Source: Lasioglossum baleicum (Eukaryota > Arthropoda > Insecta > Hymenoptera > Halictidae). Taken from it: a stretch of DNA of 64,000 nt. Both the position numbers and the translations under genes were made by a program. The stretch is taken from assembly GCF_051020765.1 (NCBI RefSeq), contig NC_134936.1:6056186-6120185 (forward strand), written 5' to 3'. Below the pieces are notes generated by a model that was given only the letters and a program-made list of their open reading frames with translations, was not told the origin of the DNA and did not search any database. Positions within the stretch are counted from its first letter, which is position 1, and the number at the start of each line of letters is the position of its first letter. This document shows, piece by piece, positions 48,184-57,834 of the stretch.

Positions 48184-48386
48184 CTAGACTGCGGATTTTA
48201 TGCATGTATGACAAAAATGTACACGTTCAATTGAAAGCAGTGAACATGTTAAAAATATTTAAGGACATCAACGTATTAGTTTCAGCTTAATAGGATAATT
48301 AAAAGAAGAATACAATTTATATTTGGCTCATGTGCCGTGCAATCAATGCAAACATTTTTTATTTTGCATAAAGATCCGCAGTGTAC
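48184..48386. mobile_element. AGACTGCGG-family element
   Basis: TAGACTGCGGATTTTATGCA ... TGCATAAAGATCCGCAGTGTA; about 200 bp; the interior matches 17400-17613. Confidence 0.7.
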
Positions 48387-48825
48387 TCATGACTCACCTT
48401 TGTCGGGCGGCTTCTATAACAATAGAACAAGATCGCGCGAACGAGTTATCGCGATACCCGAGAATCAACTGTGCGTTCTTATGAAATAGATAATAATAAT
48501 AATGGTACGTATTTCTTTCATAACTTGTCCATAATGTGATTTTTATATAAGTACATTAGGTATATTCGGCAGACATGTGCATGATCGTTATTTGTATTAA
48601 ACTTTGAAATAATGCACGTTTCACGTGAAAAAATTATAAGAAAATATTTACAACGTGGTATGTAATAAGTTATGATAACTTTTCAGTGGGTGATGTTTTT
48701 ATTAACTGTTAAGTAACCTACTTAACTATCATTAATCTTACACAAATTCTTAAAAGATAATATATAGTATACAATATAAAATAAAATAGAAATTAACTTA
48801 AAATAAAATCATATAAAATAAAAAA
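48387..48825. other. AT-rich non-coding, nothing recognised
   Basis: It ends in an A/T-rich run immediately outside the Helitron terminus. Confidence 0.35.
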
Positions 48826-48910
48826 CTAGAGGGTTATTGTTGCTCGCTCGCTTCGCTCGCTCGCGAGTAGGGTTGTTTTTGCTCGCTCGCTTTGCGAGCT
48901 CGCGGATAGG
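48826..48910 (-). mobile_element. Helitron-like 3' terminus
   Basis: Read on the minus strand, a GCGAGCGAGC-rich block with stem-forming GCTCGC/GCGAGC repeats is followed by CAACAATAACCCTCTAG and then T. A GC-rich hairpin some 10-20 nt before a terminal CTRR, inserted next to T, is the standard Helitron 3' end. The helicase remnant at 49292-49800 reads toward this end, as expected. Confidence 0.65.
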
Positions 48911-49291
48911 ACTGCTCTTGCGAAAGGGTTAGTGGTACGCATGGCTAGTAGTACCTATAGCTATTAATGTTTTTTTTTTATTTGGTGTGTGACTCTCCAC
49001 GAGCCACACAAAGAACTTCCCGATTCGTTAGTTGCAGTATATTATTACCATTATTAAGTGTACGTTTTAAGAAGATTATACGTTTTCAGGGAAATTCAAT
49101 AGTTTTCTACTTATCAAAATGTTTGCTATATGGCGTCACATTAAACCAACATCGTATGCTCGTTGCTCGCTTGGTTCCTTGTTATAGCATACTAATGTTG
49201 CAAAATAAATTGTCTTAATTAGTTTTTCGTAAACGATACAACTCCTCATTATTTGGGTTTGCAGTAGTGATCTTGGTTTTCTTCGATACTG

Positions 49292-49800
49292 TTAATTTAA
49301 ATTGTCCCAAAATATATAAACTGCGCTCAATTTTGAAACTCTGCTCAGTGCTACATACAATATTTGTAAAGTTCGCCTTTCTGATTTTTTAAAATCCAAA
49401 CATACTTTCTCGTATGTTTGTCCCTGACTTTTATGAATTGTAATCGCTTCAGCAGGAACCACTGGAAATTGACTACGTGTGAATTGATATTTTTCCTCAC
49501 TCTACATATTTACTTGATTCGATATTCTTATTATTGGTGTAAAATTTTGATCAATATTTGTGTATTTTTCATATAATCACGATAACGAGTTCTTACTTTC
49601 ACTCCTACTCTGGCCAATTGAAAATCTAACCACAATATAGACGGAATTTTAGTATTTTCTTGAAAAGTAATAAATTTTAATATTCCGCATGTGTGCTCCA
49701 TTAATCAATCCGTTTTCAACATCAATGTTATTAATAATTATCATATAGTTTATATTAATTTTCAATTTAATCTCAGTTAATAATTCGTTTTGAACTGATT
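49292..49800 (-). pseudogene. Helitron Pif1-like helicase C-terminal fragment, frameshifted
   Basis: The minus strand encodes, in pieces, IDVENGLINGA, LWLDFQLARVGVKVRTRYRD, then VPAEAITIHKSQGQTYEKVC and LQILYVALSRVSKLS before a TAA at 49294-49292. These are the conserved C-terminal helicase motifs (V and VI) of Pif1-type helicases in RepHel proteins of Helitrons, which replicate by rolling circle. At least two frame changes and one or more stops separate the pieces. No Rep nuclease (HUH) domain is found upstream, so the element is a truncated relic. The terminal structure at 48826 lies ~470 bp downstream. Confidence 0.8.
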
Positions 49801-50258
49801 GTTTTTTTAAAGATTGTAATATAAATTTTTTTTTGTACTTTCATCGTTATTCTTTGAAAATGTATTCTCGCGAGTAGAGATGATTAACTCACTCTTGCAT
49901 TGGGATAATTTTCGATTATTGTAAGCGGAAACATCATCGTAAGGTACAAAAAAAAATTTAAAAAAAATTTTTTTTTTTAAATTTTAAAGAAATCGAAAAA
50001 AATTTTTGTGTGTAATTACGTTTGTTTCTTCGGTGGAAACTTTCCGTTCTCTCGTATAAATTGCATTGTTGAATGAACTTCTTTCGAAAAAACTAAAAAA
50101 ACTAAAAAACTACTTGACCAAAATGGACCAAAATCTAATCAGCTCTAAGTTACAGCGGGGCATATCGATTGCATCATTCATCATCCTGATCGCGTTGTTA
50201 CTTTTTCTGAAAACGTTAACGAAAAATTTGATTACATAGAAACGGCCATACGCGCGCG

Positions 50259-50291
<33 letters not shown>

Positions 50292-53100
50292 GAACATTTT
50301 GCTGAAAATAGTCTAAAATGACTGCAATGACCATGAAACGTGAAGATCTGCTAAAAAATCGATTTTCGATTTTCGGGGTCATTACAATAACTTCCCTATA
50401 AAATCGGGAAGTTAATTATATGTATAGAGCCTATAGATAATACAGAATAAAATATAAACACGAAATATAATACGTATAATGTTTATATTTATATTTCGTT
50501 TTTAATTATAATTATTGCCATACTTTACCATATTGTAATCTTCTAGGTGTATTGTATAACTTCCGTAAAGACATTTTAATGATATTATCGATACATATCT
50601 ACGTTCATTCGGAGAAAATTCGTTAAAAAGCTAGAAATATTGTCTTTTAAGTTTTTCACATGAAACGTGCATTATTCAAGCTTTAATACAAATAAAGAGC
50701 AGGCACGCGTTTGGCGAATATACCTAATGTAGTTATAAAAAAACCAAGTATATTAAAAATCACGTTATAAGTAAAGAAAGAAAACCATTATTACCATTAT
50801 CTATGTCATAAGAACGCAGAGTATTTGAATCTCGGATAACGCAATAACTCGTCCGCCCGAACTTGTTCGATTCTTTTCGTACCCGCCCGACGAATTCGAA
50901 GTCGAATCGAAGGGCCGCCGCCGGACTTTCTGCGACCCGACCCGACTCGAACCCGAACATCGAGCGGCCCGCACATCCCTAAATTATTTATAATTATAAA
51001 TATATTATATTAAATGACCTATATTATAATAACCTATATTAGGTAATTATTATCACACTTTAAATAAGTAAATATGGCTCAAATTATGCCGTATTTAGGC
51101 TCATTTTAATTAGAAGGATCTCACAAATACATTGGTAATTCCGTAAAAAAGATTGAAAAATAAAAAACTTTCCTATGTGCATTGATGTAATCGGTACGCA
51201 GCCTTTTGAACTGTGTCGGCTGCCTCGTACCTCAGTCCCTCCTTGTCGTTTACGAACTGTCGTAAAAAAAGTTCTGGTACATATGTTGATAGTCTAAAAA
51301 TATGATCAATGCTATTTTTCAATTTCTCTAAAAAACCTGCATTTGTCGAATTTTTGCGTGTTTTTCACTTTGTGTAATTAACATTTTGAACCAAAAAATC
51401 GGGAAAAAATCTCAAATATCAATTTCAATTAAATGCAATTATATGATTAAATTAATGCAAGTAAATGGGGAAAATGGACCGAAAATTGAATGGCACAACG
51501 GCTGTTTAAATAATTCGAAGGACTATCTCGTCTGGCTAGGCCCTTCATTCCAAATTGTAATATTCCAATATTCCAATATCATTTTAAATATATTCAAGTA
51601 CTATTTAAAACTATTAATGAGTTTTAACAACAAAATATTTTAAATAGAAAACTAAATTTTGACACATAAGATAAGATTATAGCAAGCTTGCTATAAATGT
51701 CGAAAACTCGAGTCTGGCCAGAGACATTCAATTTTCAGGAAACACTATTCTATGATGACGAACGGAGAAAAGGGAAGTGAAGCTCGGGGGCTTCGGTCGC
51801 CGTGGAGTGGAGTGAAACATTGTAACATGATACGGGTCGGGTCGGGTATATCGGTGTGAGACTACTAATCAAACAACAAAGCTTAATTATTTATCATTAT
51901 TTTTTTATAGGATTTTCCTTAACATATTTGGTGAATTTTGTTTCTTTTTATGAAAATGATACCAAAATTATATAATTCCGATGATATTTGCTTATGCAAT
52001 GAGCGACGCAAGTTTCGGACACAAAGAAGGACAGCGTCGGGAAAAAAAGAGACGCGGGAAGTCTTTATTCTTTTAAGATTTCGACTTCGACTTCGTCTGC
52101 TAGCTCTTCGTCTCGTCGCACAATGTACTCATAAATGAATCATGTTTCAGGAAGTGGTTCAGTTCAGAATGAAATAAAATAATGTTACACGCACTTTTTA
52201 AATAGCGTCATATATGGTGCAAGAAATATTCGTATAGAGTCAAATAGAATTATTTTTTTAGATATCTTCGTACGAAATACTGCCTCTAAATAACATTGTA
52301 TGGATAGGAGCCGTCGAAAATTAGTTTAATTAGTTAATACTTTTATCTTGTTACTACCTCTACTTTAATAATTGCAGTCAATAATGCTGTCGAGCATTAC
52401 AGGTATGGGATAAATAAGTAAAAAAATTAACTAAGGATCTTAATAAGAACGATTGAATTTTGTCATTACACAACATAACAAAATATTTTTTAAGAATCAT
52501 TATTTTATATATAACGCAATAATATTCAAATTACTTTTAAATTCCAATACATTTGTAGAATTTTACGTAGTAATTACTTCCATTTTTCCTACATCTATAA
52601 ACTATCGATTATATTGTAAACAATTATTACAATGGTGATAATAAGGAAAATAAGAATGCAATAAGAGAATTATATATAGTATTATAAGGCAATTACAGAA
52701 TAGGTAATGTCAGCATTCTACTATATCATTCTTCTTCAACTTGACGAATATCTCGTCGATTGTGGAACTTTTACCGCTGTGGTATATCAGATCACTGTAA
52801 CTTTCCCGTTATCCCCGCGCCCACTCGCGCCCACTTACCGGTCCCGCGGAATAACACAGGGGCTGGCAGTCTTTAAGGGTGTGGATCCCCAGTTGACCTT
52901 GACGACTTTTCGATGGTCACGCCAAAAACGAAAGAGTGGCCGCTAGTAGAACCTACGTAAAAACATTTTTGGCCAGTAGGGGAGCTGGGTACATTGTCTG
53001 CCGCCCCTGCATCAGTAAATGTTGCCGGTAAGTCAGGAGCAAGCGTGACGTCACACAGTGTCGGTGTGCTCGAGTGAGAGTGTGTGGTACACCCTCAGCC
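49801..53100. other. Mostly AT-rich non-coding
   Basis: It contains poly-A/T-rich runs (49945-50000), a (CG)n(CA)n microsatellite at 50251-50292 and a CCCGACCCGACTCGAACCCG low-complexity block (50935-50960). 51829-51860 has a GGTCGGGTCGGGTATATCGG block shared with ~14265. 52800-53100 is GC-richer with no recognised gene. Part of 49800-51000 may be further Helitron relic. Confidence 0.35.
50251..50292. repeat. (CG)n(CA)n microsatellite
   Basis: CGCGCGCGCGCGCGCG followed by ~12 CA units; alternating purine-pyrimidine, so capable of forming Z-DNA. Confidence 0.9.
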
Positions 53101-53102
53101 CT

Positions 53103-53640
53103 CGGGCAGCGTATACGTGTGCCTAGCCGGATCGCAAGGGTTCGGTTTTAGTATAATCACGTCTCGCTAATGCACATTTGGAGCCCTTACGTAGTCACAA
53201 TCGCTAGATAAAAGATCAATCTACTGCGCATGCTGTCTAAGATGGCCTACTTTTGCGTCTTTCAGGCATAATTTTAATTATTCGGCAGCAAGATGTCTGT
53301 ACCGCGCGGCGCACTCACACACTCGTCATTCGGGCAGCGTGTACGTGTGCCTAGGCGGATCGCAAGGGTCCGGTTCTAGTAAAAGTACGTCTCGCTAATG
53401 CACATTTGGAGCCCCTACGTAGTCTCAATCGCTAGATAAAAGATCAATCTACTGCGCATGCTGTCTAAGATGGCCTACTTTTACGTTTTCGAGGCATAAT
53501 TTTAATTATTCGGCAGCAAGATGTCTGTTCGGGAGGCTCTGCAAGCAGGCTTGACTTTGACCAGCCACACCGCGCGGCGCACTCACACAGTAACCGCTCG
53601 GGCAGCGTGTACGTGTGTCTAGGCGGATCGCCAGGTTTCG
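53103..53640 (+). repeat. Tandem direct repeat, unit ~228 bp
   Basis: Copies begin CGGGCAGCGTATACGTGTGC at 53103 and at 53331; a third, partial copy begins at ~53599 after an extra ~40 bp. Units share CTCGCTAATGCACATTTGGA, TAAAAGATCAATCTACTGCG and the ATTATTCGGCAGC foldback half. GC-richer than its surroundings; open frames do not persist across units. Confidence 0.75.
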
Positions 53641-54268
53641 GGAAGCTTCAAATCATTTTTCGTTCTTCGCCGCCTCCTGCACTAGGTATACTATATCTAT
53701 ATCTATGCCATGTAATACCTTCCTATACCTGGTATATCATAGAGCACTATAAGGGTCGTTACGGGGAGCGAGACGCGCGGAAAGCACGAACACTGGTTGA
53801 ACAATGCTGGCGTTGCCGACAACTGCTGCAAACCATTTCTCGTCCTCCGCTGCATCCTCCGCCGTATCTTCCGCCGCATTATAAATTGTTATTATTATTC
53901 TATACATTATAAAAATTCAAGCAATTATTTTAACAATTAATTATTAGATTGGAACGAAAGTTCGTAGCGTTTTTAAATAAAAATTCAAAGATGAAATTAA
54001 GATATTTATGTATTCATAGGATCATTGAATAACAAATACATTATAAAAATTGATTTATTTATTAATGGTATATTTAAATATATGTATATATGGTTTGTAC
54101 GCGCGCCGGTGAATTTCCGGGGAATGCAAAGTGCACATTTTATAATTTATAATTTATTATAATTTTTGGTAAAAGTAAAAATTATACGGGCTGTCTCTTC
54201 GGCCTCCGTCGCGCCGCGCGCTGCCCCGCGTCCTATCAACTCTTTGAAGACTTCCTTCAGTGCCTGTC
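53641..54268. other. Non-coding; one short GC-rich open segment
   Basis: On the minus strand, 54292-~54170 reads MLQKILRRQALKEVFKELIG and on, with GC-rich codons. It is too short and unrecognised to call a gene. Confidence 0.3.
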
Positions 54269-55249
54269 TCCTTAGTATTTTCTGCAACATCTAAAAAAAA
54301 TTAATGATAATAAAAATAACATAGGAGGCCTAGTTGGGACCAGGGATTGAAAACTGTTATGATATCGGTTCCGATTCTCGAAACAGTTATGAAGAACCGA
54401 AATGGTGTTGTAACTGTTACACCACGAGAATATCGGTTCTGGCTTACATATGTAAATATCGGTTACGGTAACGGTTTTGGAGAACCGATATTATTTCGGT
54501 TTTATAATTGTTAAATTTCGGTTCTGGATGTCGGTTCTGGTTTCGGGTCTGTATTATGTATTGTGTTCGGCCTTATATATTCATTATTCAAGTAGTTCTT
54601 TATTGTTATTCATAATTTAAACAATTTTTAAATGAATAAATTTTTATAATTTGTCTCTACATGCATTAATTGCATTATTATTCCAATAATAATTTGTTGT
54701 TAAAACAATTGTTTAAATAAACATTATTATGGAAATGGTAATTTAAACAATGAATATAGAAACAAACTATACATTATGAAAATTGATTTCTTTAAACTAT
54801 TGTTTCAACAATAAATTGTTATTCAGATGATAATTCAAATAATGCATGTAGAGACAAATTATAAAAATTTACTAATTTAAAAATTATTAAATTATGAATA
54901 ACAATAAAGAACTACTTGAATAATGAATATACATATGTATAAGGCCGAACACAATACAGAATACAGAACCGAAATCGGGAATCGACATCCACAACCGAAA
55001 ATTAACAATTATAAAACCGAAATAATATCGGTTCTCCAAAACCGTTACTGTAACCGATTTTTACATATGTAAGCCAGAACCGATATTCTCGTGGTGTAAC
55101 AGTTACAACACCATTTCGATTCTTCATAACTGTTTCGAGAATCGGAACCGATATCATAACAGTTTTCAATCCCTGGTCCCAACTAGGCCTCTTATGTTAT
55201 TTTTAGTATCATTAATTTTCTTTTAAATGTTGCAGTAAATACTAAGGGT
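54269..55249. repeat. ~980-bp palindrome containing a hAT-like foldback
   Basis: The core 54341-55175 starts CAGGGATTGAAAACTG and ends with its complement, as in hAT MITEs. About 70 bp outside each tip are also reverse complements (CCTTAGTATTT / AAATACTAAGG), so direct 8-bp duplications are absent: GTTGGGAC on the left mirrors GTCCCAAC on the right. The palindrome stops exactly at the TAA where the Harbinger-like element begins. Arms carry CGGTTCTGG-type subrepeats. Non-coding. Confidence 0.75.
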
Positions 55250-55509
55250 ACGCGCACAGTGGACCCGTTTTCGCCCGACGACCGACTTTTGCCCACACAG
55301 ACGAGCGTTCGGGAAGCATGTGTTGGTGTCTTTTCGACCGATTTCGACCGAAAAGTGCTCACAGTGGAGCCGACATCGGGCAAAATGGTCAAGTTCAGCG
55401 GGGAGCCGAACCTTTTCGAGACCTTCGAGAAGGGTAACAATGGACAAACCCCATGGGGTCCCGACGCCGGTGGAGAATCAAATCATTTCGTTTTTCGCCC
55501 TACGTCGGA

Positions 55510-56487
55510 CGGTGCAGCGTTCACTTTAAATAATTTTCATGTCGCCAATTTTCAAGTATCAGTATTTTTAAGAACGGGTCCGCAAAGAGGACACTTGGGG
55601 CTATATTATCATTATTTTTATTTTTCCAATTTCCTGGCGGTATGATAGCAATGCGCCTGTTTAAAAAACAATTGCAAAATAAACTATGAAAATAAATATT
55701 TTTTCAACTGAAATAATTTTTATTAAACACTCTTATGGTTTCACTATGCGCACCCAAAACTAAAATTGTCATTGTTTTGTTAGTTTGGCCGTTATAATTT
55801 AATGAAAAAGTTGTGACACCTCATATTCCACCTCCGCGTAGAACCATCAATTTTCAAGATTTCAAAGAATTCTCTTTGAGATACGTTCATGACTTTTTCG
55901 GATTATAACGTTCATATTAACGTCCAGTTCTAAACGAAAAAAATTAATAATTAGTTTTGTATTTTTTATAATTTAGAGTAATGCACTCACCGCACTGAAT
56001 AATATCTACACTATAAATGTTTAGAAAATCAAGGAGTGCATATACATTATAACAACAAAGAAAGTAGAAAAAATTTTTTCCTTCAAATGGATGTCGCAGT
56101 TGTTTCCAATGTCAGCGTTTGTGCTTAGGCTCTATCTCTTATAATCTACATATGATCGATGTATTAATACTGTAATGTATTAATATTTTAATGTATTTCA
56201 GTACATATAGATTTTTGAAAATGACGTTACCATAGTAAACGAATTATTGCCACGTCTTGGGGATTTTGCACCACTGTGCGACGTACGATAGCGTAGCGGC
56301 TATCGGCACGTGCAATAAAACATTTGGCGCGTCCAATTCATAATTCTTTACTGTAAAGAAATTTTTAAATTACTTTACAACTGAGTTAAGTAAAGTACAA
56401 CTCGTGTTGTCCGAGAAAGTGCCGACTTCCAGCTCAATAGTAATGATCTGTCATAAACCTCTTCATTGAGAACAGCCCCGGGAACGG
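55510..56487 (+). repeat. Left arm of the large foldback
   Basis: Reverse complement of 62034-63010 with only scattered mismatches. It starts GGTGCAGCGTTCACTTTAAA and ends CAGCCCCGGGAACGG. The terminal ~250 bp recur in direct orientation at ~63332-63720. Confidence 0.85.
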
Positions 56488-56599
56488 CACATAAACAAAT
56501 CGAGCCTATCATCTGTAGGTCTGCCTATCCCCCACCACAGCCGCGCCCGTGGTCCCAATGTTTTGACTTCGACGCTGTACGCTAGATAGTATGTGTGGC
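56488..56599. other. Foldback loop between left arm and Transib
   Basis: GC-richer sequence without recognisable features; it contains no part of the Transib element. Confidence 0.4.
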
Positions 56600-56604
56600 C
56601 GCCG

Positions 56605-56643
56605 CACAGTGTGCCAAATGGCATTTTTAGCTGGACAAAATGA
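56605..56643 (+). promoter_or_regulatory. Left terminal repeat with RSS-like heptamer/nonamer
   Basis: CACAGTG (56605-56611) equals the consensus heptamer of V(D)J recombination signals. ACAAAATGA (56635-56643) starts after a 23-bp spacer and matches 6 of 9 positions of the nonamer consensus ACAAAAACC. This is the presumed transposase binding and cleavage site. Confidence 0.8.
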
Positions 56644-57275
56644 ACTTTCAAATCAACAAAAACTAACTGGGCCAATATGCTCTAAAATAACCCTGGATTA
56701 AAATCCTTGAATATTAAAACTGAAAATTCTTTTGTTATATGTTTACAGAGCGTGTAAACTTCACCTAAAAAGCGGACGCCTAACCTATAAATGAATGGGC
56801 ACATTGCCATACGCGCTAGAAATATGTTAAAATGTACTAAGGAGTATTTAAATTTTCTCTGTATAATGGATATAGCATCTTAAAACATGTATTTTCACTT
56901 TAGTAATTCCAAATTATCGATAACATTCCTCTATTTTTGTAAATTAAGTGTCAAAGACGGTACTTATTTTTCCACAGAAACGCTTATGTTACTCCTCTTC
57001 GTTAATGAATTAGTATATGGTCCACGTCGGTCCACGCGATGAAATTTACATTATTATAAAGTAGAGATTCTCTACTTTATTTTGGTACCCAACTTAGCTT
57101 GCTAATCGCTGCTAATGGATACTAATTTTTACAATGAAGTTACGTCGTTTTACGTTCACGCTCGTGACAATCACAGCCCGGGCCGGGCGCGCGTTCCGAA
57201 CGCAGCCGATACCATCGCCACTTAGCGATTTGTTTAGTCTACTCGTTGAAACCTATGGATTGGTTTCGTTCATTG

Positions 57276-57310
57276 TATATATAAGAAATATACAATGATA
57301 CTATCGTCAG
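57276..57310 (+). promoter_or_regulatory. Predicted Transib transposase promoter (TATA + initiator)
   Basis: A TATATATAAG box at 57276-57285 is followed by TCAG at 57307-57310. Taking the A at 57309 as +1, the TATATAAG core starts near -31, the normal spacing for insect core promoters. The predicted transcript then has ~380 nt of leader before the ATG at 57689. Confidence 0.55.
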
Positions 57311-57688
57311 GTTTTCCTCTGAACTTTCTTCCTATGAAAATTCGTTTCTTCAGTCTAAGAGCGATCAGCGTGCAGTCTACATCTCCCTTGCGTTTTTCAT
57401 ATATATTTCAGTTTTTTTATTTTTATTGTTGTTGTTGTTTTTTATTGTTATTGTTATTATTACTGTGAGTGTTGTTAGTGTTTTATGTGTTACGTTATCA
57501 CTTTATGCTTGATAGCGTTATATCAAAATCTTCCTTAGATATAATCAGGTACGTTGAATCAAAACATTTCATGCTTTATAAAAATTATGGAAAGTTTAAA
57601 TAGGAAATACAAATTTTTAGATTAATCTAACAACATTCGTATAAACAACATAAGGGAAAAAACTGAAAGGACACTTAAGACCGTTAAA

Positions 57689-57698
57689 ATGAATCGAG
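57689..57698 (+). CDS. Predicted exon 1 of the Transib transposase
   Basis: ATGAATCGAG is followed by GTAATTACG (donor, intron 57699-57834). Joining it to 57835 gives codons for MNRVTIAR running in frame into the Met at 57849. The intron has a TTCTAAT branch-like site (57804-57810) and ends TTATTTTTAG. The exon adds eight residues and is inferred from splice signals; translation could instead start at 57849. Confidence 0.55.
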
Positions 57699-57834
57699 GT
57701 AATTACGTATTGTACATGTTTTATTTATAGAAAGTAATACTCTAGTCCATTCTGTAATTTAATTAATGTTAATTTTTCCGTTGAGATTTAGTGATTCTTT
57801 AGTTCTAATGGGTATATCTTATTATTATTTTTAG
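57699..57834 (+). other. Predicted 136-nt intron of the Transib gene
   Basis: GTAATTACG donor, TTCTAATG branch-like site, TTATTATTTTTAG acceptor. It has no open frame and is AT-rich, consistent with a short insect intron. Confidence 0.55.

Noticed and set aside
55246..55262. CACAGTGG inside the Harbinger-like tips as another RSS-like heptamer
   Set aside because: The motif is about 8 bp inside the tip, the duplication is TAA/TTA rather than a GC-rich 5-mer, and no nonamer lies at 12 or 23 bp; similarity to the Transib heptamer looks accidental.
55259..55645. 128-codon plus-strand frame at the start of the Harbinger-like element
   Set aside because: It crosses the inverted arm boundary and has no homologue-like motif; the mirrored arm does not preserve it.
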